A DNA stretch of 48,530 nucleotides. It comes from Bacillota bacterium (GTDB lineage Bacteria > Bacillota > UBA4882 > UBA10575). Below, piece after piece: positions 25,006 to 33,947 of this stretch. Location: assembly GCA_012839115.1 (NCBI GenBank), contig DUNX01000098.1, forward strand, positions 1 to 48,530, in the 5' to 3' direction. A model generated the notes under the pieces. The model saw only the letters and a list, made by a program, of their open reading frames with translations. It was not told where the DNA came from and did not search any database. The position numbers and the translations under genes were made by a program. How positions within the stretch are numbered: the stretch's first letter is position 1; the number at the start of each line of letters is the position of its first letter.

Positions 25006-28000
25006 TTGCGCCTTAAGCAGTTGGAAATTCATGGTTTTAAATCCTTTGCCGACCGGACAAACCTCACATTTTTGCCCGGGGTCACGGCAATTGTCGGCCC
25101 AAACGGAAGCGGGAAGAGCAATATCGCTGATGCGCTCCGTTGGGTTATGGGCGAACATAACGTCCGTAACCTGCGCGGGGTTAAGCTCGAGGATATTATT
25201 TTTTCCGGCAGTGAAAGCCGGAAACCCTTGGGTATGGCTGAGGTGACTTTATCCTTGGATAATTCCGACGGGTACCTTCCCCTGGACTTTGCAGAAATCG
25301 CCGTTAGCCGGCGGATTTACCGGTCAGGGGAGACCGAATTCTTAATTAACCGGACCCCGGTACGGCTAAAAGATATTCAGGACCTGTTTTCTGATACTGG
25401 TTTAGGCAAGGAATCCTATTCCATTATTGGGCAGGGGAAAATTGACGCCATTCTCTCTCTCCGCCCGGAAGAACGGCGCATGATTTTTGAAGAGGCCGCC
25501 GGTATTACCAAGTACAAGAACCAGAAGGCTACCGCCTTGCGTAAACTGGTGGAAACCGAGAATAACCTCCTGCGGGTACAGGATGTTCTGGAGGAATTAA
25601 AAAGCCAGGCCGAACCGCTGGCGGTCCAGGCGGAAGCAGCCCGCCTCTACCTGCGGGTCAGTGAAGAGCTGGCAACATTGGAGATAAATCATGCTCGCCA
25701 AGAACTGGAAAGGATCCGGTTGGAACTGGAAGATTTGGCTGTCAAAGAAGAAGAAGCTACCGGTGTCATGAGCGGTTTAGATGAAAAAGAAGGTGACCTT
25801 GAGCAGAGGATTGTCGAGTTAAAATCCCTTCTCGCTAAATTGGAAGGGGAAAAAAACAATACGCAGGATTTGCTACTGGCGCATGGCGCCGAAAAGGAAC
25901 GGGCCATGGGCAAGCTTCATCTTTTGGCTGAACGCCGCCGGTTTCACCAGGAAAAACTGGAGGAATTGACGAATCTTCTCCAGGAACAGGAGAGAAAACT
26001 TTCCCAACTGGAAGAGAGGAAAGCGACCCTGGCGGTTCAGGTCGAGTCGGGGGATGAAGAAAAAGCCCGCATCAACCAGGCTGTTAAAGATAAAGAGGAA
26101 GAACTTCGTTGCCAGGAAGAACGTATTTTGGAGACACGCCGGCGCCTGGAGGAGAAAAAAACCCGTCTCTCCCGGCTCCTGCAGGATTTGACCCGTTTCA
26201 AACAGGAGATTAACACCATTGAAGTACATAACGGATTCCGCCGGGAAAAAATCGAGGAATACCAGGAGAGTCTGGAAAACCTCGTCGCTGAGCTGGCGGA
26301 TTATACTGAGAAAAAAACCCTGATCCAGGCAAAGATCATTGACGCCCAGCAAAAAAAGGCCGCTTTGGAGGAAGAAGAAAAGAATCTCCGGGCGGAACAG
26401 GCAAAAACCCAAAATTACCTGGAAACGCAGGCAAGAAAGAACCAGGAAGTTAGAGAGAAGATCCGGGCGATTGAATCGAAAATCACCATCCTTGCGGAGA
26501 TGGAACGGGAGCGCCAGGGGTATAACCAAGGGGTAAAATCCTTGCTACAGGCGACAAAAGAACCGTTTCACCGTGAGATCCAGGGGGTGGTGGCGGATCT
26601 GATTAAGGTAGAAAAAGGCTATGAACTAGCCCTGGAAGTAGCCTTGGGCAGGGCTTTGCAGTTTCTTGTGGTCAATACGGAAGCTGCCGCCAGGAACGCC
26701 ATTGATTATCTGAAAAGATATTCGCTGGGACGTGTTACTTTTCTTCCCTTGGATCTTGTCGACCCCGGCGCCGACCGGCTGGAGGCTTTTACCGGGTTGC
26801 TGCGCCAGCATAATTGCCAGCCGGCAACGGCGGTTATCCGGCATGACCCCGCATACCAAACGGTCTTTAAGCACCTGTTGGGAACGGTGATTATTGCCCC
26901 GGAGATGAAAACCGCGGTCCAGATCGCGGAGAAAACCGGGAAACGTTTCCGCATCGTCACCCTTGAAGGTGAAGTCATCGCTCCGGGCGGGGCAATCACC
27001 GGTGGGAAGTTCCGTCAACAACCGGCGGGGTTGTTGACGAGAAAAAGGGAACTGGCAGAATTGGCGGCGGAGAAAAAAGACTTGCTAGCCTTTTTGAACC
27101 GGGGCTTAACTGAAGAGAAAAAGCTTCAGGAAAAGATGGCCACGGTGACCGCTGGTTTAGAAGAAAAAACCGGCCTGCGCCAGGAGATAATCTTGCAAAC
27201 CAACATTCTGCAGAATGAAGGGGAAACGCTGGATAAAACCTGCGCGCAGATGAGGGAAGAACAGGCGCGGATCGAAAAAGCCGTCAGCGGACTGACGGAA
27301 GAGATCTCCACACAAGCCAATGCCGTTAAAGAGAAAGAAATTGTCCTCAAGAGACTCGAAGAAGATATTGATAGAGAAAACAGTGAACTGAAGGAATTAG
27401 AAGAAACCGAAAAGAGCTTATTAGGGGATAAGGAGACAGGACTGAAAGATTATTCCGAGCTTACCGCCAGGCTGGCCGGTATTCAACAGGAATGGGCCGG
27501 AAAAAACGAAAACCTGTTGGAATTGGCGAATTCCATCCGGGAATTGGCTGCCGCCCGGGAAGAAAAAGGGCAGGAATTGGCCAGAATTGAAGGGGAACTT
27601 ATAAAGGAAGACCAGGAACAGGCATCTTTGGAAGTCAAGACAAAACAGGATGAAGAGGAAGAAAAACGGCTCACCGCAAAACTGGAGGAAATCAAGGCTG
27701 AGTGGCAGGTAATTGCCGCCGAATTGGCGCAGAAAGAAGAGGACTTGAGGGCGCTTGGGAAGCGGCGCGGCGAAATTACCGCTTCTTCCCACCGTTTCGA
27801 GTTGCAACTTAACAAACTACGACTCCAGGAGGAAAACCTCCGCGGTTACCTTCTGGAACGCTACGGGGAGGATTGGACCTGCCGGGTACAGGAGGATTGG
27901 AGCGAGCCGCCTGGGGTCAAGCGGAGGATCTCCGGTTTGAAAAAGGAAATAAAAGAGATGGGACCAGTAAACCTCCAGGCCATCGAGGATTACGAAAAAC

Positions 28001-28563
28001 TGACGGAACGCATAGTTTTCCTCGCCAATCAACATGAGGACTTAACCGTTGCCCGTACCAAACTGGAACAAGTGATTGAAGAGATCGAAAAGAAGATCAA
28101 GGTGCAGTTTCTTGAGACCTTTAACCTGGTCAGGACGGCCTTTATCAACCTTTTTGCGGAACTTTTTTCCGGGGGCCGGGCCGATCTGAAACTGTTGGAC
28201 CCGGATGATCCACTGGAATCGGGGATCGAGATCCTGGCCCAGCCGCCTGGGAAACGCCTGCAGATTCTATCGCTGCTTTCCGGAGGCGAACGGGCAATGA
28301 TCGCTGTGGCTCTTCTCTTTGCCGTCCTCCGGGTTAAGCCGGCGCCCTTCTGTATTCTTGATGAGATCGACGCGACGTTGGATCATACAAATATCAAGCG
28401 TTTTGTGGAATTGTTAAAATTGTTCAGTAAAGAGATACAATTTATTATGATCACACACCGGCGCGATACGATGGAAGTGGCAGAGGCTTTATACGGAGTG
28501 ACAATGGAGGAAAAAGGCGTATCCAAGCTGATCTCCCTGGAGTTGAAAGAGGAAGCGGGTTAA
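25006..28563 (+). CDS. smc: Chromosome segregation ATPase SMC
   Basis: SMC dimers organise and segregate the chromosome. The 1185-residue protein has Walker A GPNGSGKSNIADALRW at 32-47, a long coiled coil at about 165-500, the hinge at about 515-670 (VVADLIKVEKGYELALEVALG; GGAITGG), the returning coiled coil at 675-1000, the signature LSGGERAMIAVALLF at about 1090 and Walker B FCILDEIDATLDH. The start is TTG at 25006, after GGGGAGGAG. scpA/scpB are not nearby. rnc-smc-ftsY is a common order. Confidence 0.97.
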   Translation: MRLKQLEIHGFKSFADRTNLTFLPGVTAIVGPNGSGKSNIADALRWVMGEHNVRNLRGVKLEDIIFSGSESRKPLGMAEVTLSLDNSDGYLPLDFAEIAVSRRIYRSGETEFLINRTPVRLKDIQDLFSDTGLGKESYSIIGQGKIDAILSLRPEERRMIFEEAAGITKYKNQKATALRKLVETENNLLRVQDVLEELKSQAEPLAVQAEAARLYLRVSEELATLEINHARQELERIRLELEDLAVKEEEATGVMSGLDEKEGDLEQRIVELKSLLAKLEGEKNNTQDLLLAHGAEKERAMGKLHLLAERRRFHQEKLEELTNLLQEQERKLSQLEERKATLAVQVESGDEEKARINQAVKDKEEELRCQEERILETRRRLEEKKTRLSRLLQDLTRFKQEINTIEVHNGFRREKIEEYQESLENLVAELADYTEKKTLIQAKIIDAQQKKAALEEEEKNLRAEQAKTQNYLETQARKNQEVREKIRAIESKITILAEMERERQGYNQGVKSLLQATKEPFHREIQGVVADLIKVEKGYELALEVALGRALQFLVVNTEAAARNAIDYLKRYSLGRVTFLPLDLVDPGADRLEAFTGLLRQHNCQPATAVIRHDPAYQTVFKHLLGTVIIAPEMKTAVQIAEKTGKRFRIVTLEGEVIAPGGAITGGKFRQQPAGLLTRKRELAELAAEKKDLLAFLNRGLTEEKKLQEKMATVTAGLEEKTGLRQEIILQTNILQNEGETLDKTCAQMREEQARIEKAVSGLTEEISTQANAVKEKEIVLKRLEEDIDRENSELKELEETEKSLLGDKETGLKDYSELTARLAGIQQEWAGKNENLLELANSIRELAAAREEKGQELARIEGELIKEDQEQASLEVKTKQDEEEEKRLTAKLEEIKAEWQVIAAELAQKEEDLRALGKRRGEITASSHRFELQLNKLRLQEENLRGYLLERYGEDWTCRVQEDWSEPPGVKRRISGLKKEIKEMGPVNLQAIEDYEKLTERIVFLANQHEDLTVARTKLEQVIEEIEKKIKVQFLETFNLVRTAFINLFAELFSGGRADLKLLDPDDPLESGIEILAQPPGKRLQILSLLSGGERAMIAVALLFAVLRVKPAPFCILDEIDATLDHTNIKRFVELLKLFSKEIQFIMITHRRDTMEVAEALYGVTMEEKGVSKLISLELKEEAG

Positions 28564-28582
28564 AACCGTGAACCGCTTGGCA

Positions 28583-28608
28583 TCTTATGCCTAGAGAGCA
28601 TAAGGTTT
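28583..28608 (+). repeat. Hairpin between smc and ftsY
   Basis: CTTATGC (about 28584-28590) pairs with GCATAAG (28598-28604) and is followed by GTTTTAAT. It is a weak terminator or processing site placed just before the ftsY site AAAGGAGG. Confidence 0.5.
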
Positions 28609-28629
28609 TAATAAAGGAGGCAACAGGAG

Positions 28630-29529
28630 TTGCTGGCCAAATTAAGAGACAGCCTCGCCAGAACCAGACAACGGTTAGTTCACCAACTGGAAGAGGCTCT
28701 TTCTTTACATCCCCGCATCAGCCCCGAGCTTTATGATGATTTGGAAGAAATCCTGATCACGGCCGACGTCGGTTTGGAAACCTCCGGCCGGGTCTTGGCG
28801 GAATTAAAAGCAAAAGTCAAGGAAGGCAAGGCAGAAAACCCGGAAAAGATCCGGGAATATTTAAAAGAAACCCTCGTGGACTTGCTTTCCATCCCGGCCC
28901 CTCCGGTCATTGACCGGCCTCCCCTGGCCATCCTGGTCGTCGGGGTAAACGGGGTGGGAAAAACCACCTCCATTGCAAAACTGGCGGCGTACTACAAAGC
29001 CAAGGGCTGCAGTTGCCTGCTGGTGGCTGCCGATACCTTCCGGGCGGCAGCTGGAGAGCAGTTGGCGGTCTGGAGTAAACGGCTGGGCGTAGAGATTGTC
29101 CGCAGTAGAGAAGGGGCCGATCCGGGGGCTGTTGTCTTCGACGGCTTGGCGGCAGCCAATGCCCGCCAAACCGGGGTGGTAATTATTGATACCGCCGGGC
29201 GCCTGCATACGAAGGCCAATTTAATGGCGGAACTGCAAAAGGTTTACCGGGTCTGCACCCGTAACCTGGGGGACAGGAGCCTGCTTACCCTGCTGGTCCT
29301 GGACGCCGGCACCGGTCAGAACGGTCTCAACCAGGCACGGATATTTCAAGAAGCGGTCGGGGTGGACGGTATCATCCTGGCCAAACTCGACGGCACCGCC
29401 CGGGGCGGCATTGTTCTTGCCGTCGCCGACCAACTGCGTTTACCCGTGATTTGGGTGGGAATTGGTGAGCAACCCGGCGATCTGCGGCTCTTTGACGCTC
29501 ATGAGTTTGTCGCGGCCCTCTTTACTTAA
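28630..29529 (+). CDS. ftsY: Signal recognition particle receptor FtsY
   Basis: FtsY docks SRP-ribosome complexes at the membrane. The 299-residue protein consists only of the N domain (about 1-95) and GTPase G domain: GVNGVGKTTSIAKLA at about 106, DTFRAAAGEQL, DTAGRLHTKANLM, LDAGTGQNGLNQA, LAKLDGTARGG and the closing GEQPGDLRLF. The acidic A domain of E. coli FtsY is absent, as in many Firmicutes. TTG at 28630 is the start, with AAAGGAGG nine bases before. Confidence 0.96.
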   Translation: MLAKLRDSLARTRQRLVHQLEEALSLHPRISPELYDDLEEILITADVGLETSGRVLAELKAKVKEGKAENPEKIREYLKETLVDLLSIPAPPVIDRPPLAILVVGVNGVGKTTSIAKLAAYYKAKGCSCLLVAADTFRAAAGEQLAVWSKRLGVEIVRSREGADPGAVVFDGLAAANARQTGVVIIDTAGRLHTKANLMAELQKVYRVCTRNLGDRSLLTLLVLDAGTGQNGLNQARIFQEAVGVDGIILAKLDGTARGGIVLAVADQLRLPVIWVGIGEQPGDLRLFDAHEFVAALFT

Positions 29530-29728
29530 GAGCAACCCTGCATACATAGGCGGTAGATAATCATGGTGCACCGGAGGCAGGCACGGGCGAAAGAGAATCC
29601 TCCAGGTACGAGAAGGGTAACAATGCCGGAAGCACGTGACACGGGGAATTCCTTTGGTAGAAGAATAGCGGTAAAGCCCGGAGTACCGTGATGAAGAGTC
29701 ACGTTTGGACCAGAGCACGTAAAGCAGA
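29525..29728 (+). ncRNA. Structured RNA candidate, HEARO/OMEGA-like
   Basis: The 220 bases between ftsY and miaB encode no plausible protein but fold well. ACC-GGAGG (29570-29577) pairs with CCTCC-A-GGT (29599-29607); ACGTGA (29634-29639) pairs with TCACGT (29699-29704), enclosing CACGG (29640-29644) with CCGTG (29686-29690). ACCCT (29535-29539) can pair with AGGGT (29614-29618) across the first helix. The sequence texture recalls HEARO RNAs, the guide-type RNAs of IscB-family nucleases, which can occur without a nuclease gene. That family link is from memory, not a search. No nuclease gene is present. The RNA ends just before the miaB ribosome binding site, with ATGA twice and GTGA at the boundary. 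Confidence 0.5.
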
Positions 29729-29749
29729 TGAGGAGGATGAAACCAGGGA

Positions 29750-31126
29750 GTGAAAGACCGTCTACCCTCGTGTGCGCATCCGCGTACACCCACTTACTAT
29801 ATTAGAACCTTTGGCTGCCAGATGAATGCTCACGATTCAGAGGTTATTGCCGGCCTCCTGGAGCAGTTGGGATATAAAAGGGCTTCCAGCCCGGAAACAG
29901 CGGATTTAATCCTCTTAAACACCTGCTGTGTGCGGGCTAACGCCGAAAACCGTCTCTACGGCCACCTGGGGAATTTAAAACCTTTGAAAGAGGAGAGGCC
30001 GGACCGGGTCATCGGTGTCTGCGGCTGCTTTGTTCAACAACCTGGGGAACAGGAGAAGATCCGGGAGGAATTTCCCCATGTTGATCTGGTCTTCGGTACG
30101 CATAACCTCCACCGGTTGCCGGCACTCCTTGCCCAACTGGAGGAGACGAAATCCCGGGTCTTTGAATTGTGGCAAGAAGGCGAGCGCGTGGAGGACCTGC
30201 CGGTACAGAGGGAAAGCCCGTTCCGGGCATGGGTTAACATAATATATGGTTGTAATAATTTCTGTTCCTACTGTATTGTCCCGTATGTGCGGGGGAGGGA
30301 ACAGAGCCGCCGGCCGGAGAAGATCCTTGAAGAGGTCCGGGCTTTGGCTGCCGACGGGGTTAAGGAAGTCACCCTGCTCGGGCAGAATGTCAACAGTTAC
30401 GGTAGGGACCTGCCGGCTGGGGAAAGGATGGATTTCGCCGATCTTCTCCGGCTGGTTGGTGAGGTTGACGGTCTCTCCCGGATCCGCTTTCAAACCTCAC
30501 ACCCGAAGGATCTCTCAAGCAAACTAATCCGGCAGATGGCGGCGGGAGAAAATGTCTGTGAACACCTTCACCTGCCGGTGCAGGCCGGAAGCAACCGGGT
30601 ACTGGCGGCAATGAACCGGCAATACACCCGGGAGCATTACCTTAAGCTGATAGAAGAATTACGGGCGGCTGTTCCCGGGATTGCGATCACCACCGATATC
30701 ATTGTCGGTTTCCCCGGGGAAGAAGAGGAAGATTTCTTGCAAACCTTGGATTTGGTTGAAAAAGCCGCCTTTGACAGTGCCTTTACCTTTGCGTACTCGC
30801 CCCGGAAAGGGACGAAAGCCGCCACCCTGCCCAACCAGGTGGCGCCGGAGATCCGCATGGAAAGGCTTTACCGTTTGATTGAACTCGTTGATACGCTGGC
30901 GAAAAAAAGCAACAAGCGCCTGGAAGGAGAAGTGGTCGCCGTCCTGGTGGAGGGGTCCAGCGCAAAGCGGGAGGATATTTATACCGGCTATACCCGCACC
31001 GGTAAACAGGTGCTTTTTCCGCATCCGGATTCGGATGAAGATTTGACCGGCAGGGAAATCCCGGTCCTGATTGAAAAAGGGCTCTCCCATACCTTGCACG
31101 GGAAGGCAGTGACCGGCAGGGAATAA
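29750..31126 (+). CDS. miaB: tRNA-2-methylthio-N6-dimethylallyladenosine synthase
   Basis: MiaB is a radical-SAM methylthiotransferase that adds 2-methylthio to i6A37 in tRNA. The 458-residue protein has the N-terminal cluster domain (TFGCQMNAHDSE, NTCCVRANAE, CGCF), the radical-SAM CxxxCxxC in YGCNNFCSYCIVPYVRG at about 167-174, and a C-terminal TRAM domain. The start GTG at 29750 is the only standard start before conserved residues; AGGAGG lies 13 nt upstream, rather far. The leader overlaps the 3' edge of the structured RNA. The substrate-forming partner MiaA is encoded downstream. Confidence 0.95.
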   Translation: MKDRLPSCAHPRTPTYYIRTFGCQMNAHDSEVIAGLLEQLGYKRASSPETADLILLNTCCVRANAENRLYGHLGNLKPLKEERPDRVIGVCGCFVQQPGEQEKIREEFPHVDLVFGTHNLHRLPALLAQLEETKSRVFELWQEGERVEDLPVQRESPFRAWVNIIYGCNNFCSYCIVPYVRGREQSRRPEKILEEVRALAADGVKEVTLLGQNVNSYGRDLPAGERMDFADLLRLVGEVDGLSRIRFQTSHPKDLSSKLIRQMAAGENVCEHLHLPVQAGSNRVLAAMNRQYTREHYLKLIEELRAAVPGIAITTDIIVGFPGEEEEDFLQTLDLVEKAAFDSAFTFAYSPRKGTKAATLPNQVAPEIRMERLYRLIELVDTLAKKSNKRLEGEVVAVLVEGSSAKREDIYTGYTRTGKQVLFPHPDSDEDLTGREIPVLIEKGLSHTLHGKAVTGRE

Positions 31127-31183
31127 CCTGCCCGCAATTGGAACGGGGCGCCGCCCCACGAGGTGAGTAAGGGAGGTGAAGCC

Positions 31184-33796
31184 TTGGGACAAGAAACTCC
31201 CATGTTACGGCAGTACCGGCGGATAAAAGCAGAGCATCAAGAGGCAATCCTCCTTTTCCGGCTGGGCGATTTTTATGAGATGTTTATGGAAGATGCGGAG
31301 GTTGCCGCAGGAATTCTCGAGATCGTTCTTACCTCCAGGGAGGCGGGGAAAGAAGGACGCATCCCCATGTGTGGGATTCCGGTCCATGCCGCCTCCGGTT
31401 ACATTGCCCGGTTGATTGAAAAAGGCTTTAAGGTAGCCATCTGCGAACAGGTTGAAGATCCGAAAAAAGCCAAGGGCTTGGTAAAAAGAGAAGTTGTCAA
31501 GATCATCACCCCCGGCACCCTGACTGACCTGGAACTGCTTGATGAGAAGAACAATAACTACCTTATGGGTATTGCCGTGGCCGGTGACTACTACGGTCTG
31601 GCCGTCTCCGACCTCTCCACCGGCGATTTTCTGGTCACCCAGTTTCCCCGGGCTGATCTACACCTCCTGGTTGATGAGTTGCACCACTGGCAACCGCGGG
31701 AGATTCTGGTGGCTGAAGAAATACAGGAAGAAGTGGCCAGACTGGCACGGCAGACTTCTGCTCTGGTCACCCCAAGACCGGCGCGGGAGTTCCAACCGGC
31801 AACAGCCCGTGAGCGTCTTTGCGAGCATTTTCAAGTGGTTTCCCTGGAGGGTTTTGGCTGTCAGTATCTGGATGCTGCAGTGGCGGCAGCCGGTGCGGTC
31901 CTGGCCTATTTCCAGGAGACGCAAAAAGCGCGGCTGGAACACCTTGCCACAGTTCGTACTTATTTTTTGGATGATTTTATGCGCCTGGATCTTTTTACCC
32001 GTCGTAACCTGGAACTCGTCCGGACAATCAGGGAGAATAAAACCCATGGCTCCCTGTTGTGGGTCTTGGACCGGACAGTAACTGCCATGGGCGCCCGGTT
32101 GTTGCGAAAATGGATTGAACAACCCTTGCGTCACCAGGATGAGATCGAGGAACGCCTGGAGCGGGTGGCGGCTTTTTATCACCACCATGATCTGCGGGAA
32201 GAGTTTAGGGGCCTTTTAAAAAGCGTCTGTGATCTCCAGCGGCTACTGGCCCGCCTTTCCTGCGGTACGGTTAACCCCCGGGAACTGCTGGCCCTGGGCA
32301 GAACCCTTGCCCTGCTTCCCCAGGCAAAAGAGCTTCTGGTCCAAGACGATACGCCGGCTTTGGCCGAACAGGTACGGGATCTCGATTTATTGCCGGCGCT
32401 TTCCTCCTTGCTGACCTCGGCGATCCGGGAAGATGCCCCGGCCGGTCCAAAAGAGGGGAATATTTTCTGCCGGGGATACCATCCTGAGCTTGATGAATTA
32501 CTCCAGGCCAGTCAGGAAGGGAAGGGCTGGATCGCCGGTTTGGAGCGGAAAGAACGGGAAAGAACCGGGATTAAATCATTGAAAGTCGGATTCAACCAAG
32601 TTTTCGGGTATTATATTGAGGTGACCAAAGCCAATTTGGCGGCGGTCCCCGAAGACTATCAACGCCGGCAGACCCTGGCCAATGCCGAACGATTTATCAC
32701 CCCGGAGTTGAAAAAATATGAAGAACTGGTCCTGGGCGCCGAGGAACGGCGGATCGCCCTGGAATACGAGCTTTTCTTGGAGTTGCGCCGCCGGGTTTTG
32801 GATGACCTGCCGCAACTGCGCCAGATTGCTTTAACCTTGGCTGAACTTGATGTTTTGGCCGCCCTCGCCGAGACGGCGGTAAAAAACGATTACTGCCGTC
32901 CGGTCATTACCCGGGACCGTCAAGTTAAAATCACCGCCGGGCGTCACCCGGTGGTGGAAAAAGTCCTTCCCCCGGGTGAGTTTGTTCCCAACGACACCTT
33001 GCTTGACGGGGAAAAACACCGCCTGCAGATTATTACCGGGCCTAATATGGCCGGAAAATCCACCTACATGCGGCAGGTGGCGTTGATTGTTTTGATGGCC
33101 CAAATAGGATCGTTTATCCCGGCGGCTGCGGCGGAAATCGGGTTGGTGGACCGGATTTTTACCCGGGTGGGGGCAGCCGATGATCTGGCGGGAGGGCAGA
33201 GTACTTTTATGGTGGAAATGAACGAATTGGCCAATATTCTCCACCATGCCACCGCCGATAGTCTTTTGATTCTGGATGAGATCGGGCGGGGTACCAGCAC
33301 TTATGACGGGTTAAGCATTGCCTGGGCTGCCCTGGAGTACCTGTGGGATCCGGAAAAAATCGGCGCCCGCACCCTTTTTGCCACCCATTATCACGAACTG
33401 ATTGAGCTTGAGAAATACCTGCCGGGGGTGGAAAACCTCAATGTCGTTGTGGCCAAAAAGGATGAGAAAATTATTTTTCTCCGGAAAATTATGCCCGGCG
33501 GCAGCGACGAGAGTTACGGAATTGAAGTGGCGAGGCTTGCCGGTCTGCCCAAAACACTGCTGGACAGGGCCGGAACAATTTTGGCCGGTCTGGAGGCAAA
33601 AGAAGAGAAAAATGTGGCGCGCCGGATCGCCGAGAAAAAACCCGTCCTTTTGCAGATGCCTCTTTTTCATCCCGGTGAAGAGGAACTCACTAAAGAGCTT
33701 CTCGCCTTGAAACTGGATGAGATCACACCGCGCCGGGCCCTGGAACTCCTATACCGCTGGCAGGAACGGCTGACCCGGCAGAAGAAAGAAGCCTAG
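31184..33796 (+). CDS. mutS: DNA mismatch repair protein MutS
   Basis: MutS recognises mismatches. From TTG at 31184 (after GGGAGGTGA) it has 870 residues. The mismatch-wedge motif FxE lies in GDFYEMF at 28-34. The core and clamp domains follow, then the ATPase: Walker A GPNMAGKSTYMRQ at about 618, STFMVEM, Walker B LLILDEIGRGTSTYDG, and FATHYHEL. The C-terminal tail is short. A GTG at 31163 would add seven residues before the good site and is less likely. Confidence 0.97.
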   Translation: MGQETPMLRQYRRIKAEHQEAILLFRLGDFYEMFMEDAEVAAGILEIVLTSREAGKEGRIPMCGIPVHAASGYIARLIEKGFKVAICEQVEDPKKAKGLVKREVVKIITPGTLTDLELLDEKNNNYLMGIAVAGDYYGLAVSDLSTGDFLVTQFPRADLHLLVDELHHWQPREILVAEEIQEEVARLARQTSALVTPRPAREFQPATARERLCEHFQVVSLEGFGCQYLDAAVAAAGAVLAYFQETQKARLEHLATVRTYFLDDFMRLDLFTRRNLELVRTIRENKTHGSLLWVLDRTVTAMGARLLRKWIEQPLRHQDEIEERLERVAAFYHHHDLREEFRGLLKSVCDLQRLLARLSCGTVNPRELLALGRTLALLPQAKELLVQDDTPALAEQVRDLDLLPALSSLLTSAIREDAPAGPKEGNIFCRGYHPELDELLQASQEGKGWIAGLERKERERTGIKSLKVGFNQVFGYYIEVTKANLAAVPEDYQRRQTLANAERFITPELKKYEELVLGAEERRIALEYELFLELRRRVLDDLPQLRQIALTLAELDVLAALAETAVKNDYCRPVITRDRQVKITAGRHPVVEKVLPPGEFVPNDTLLDGEKHRLQIITGPNMAGKSTYMRQVALIVLMAQIGSFIPAAAAEIGLVDRIFTRVGAADDLAGGQSTFMVEMNELANILHHATADSLLILDEIGRGTSTYDGLSIAWAALEYLWDPEKIGARTLFATHYHELIELEKYLPGVENLNVVVAKKDEKIIFLRKIMPGGSDESYGIEVARLAGLPKTLLDRAGTILAGLEAKEEKNVARRIAEKKPVLLQMPLFHPGEEELTKELLALKLDEITPRRALELLYRWQERLTRQKKEA

Positions 33797-33947
33797 CCCA
33801 TACCCGGCCAAACGCGATAGTACTCACCGTAACTTGCTTGCACGCGCGTGAATAAGCGGTTGCAAGGCGCCAAGGGAATATGGATGGAATATTGGAGTGC
33901 ATTAAGATTTGCAGCCTACAGGAAACGGATTTCTCCGGGAGGTAAAA

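Noticed and set aside
29440-29793. Minus-strand open frame over the ftsY-miaB gap
   Set aside because: It overlaps both flanking genes and is antisense to the structured RNA; composition is not protein-like.
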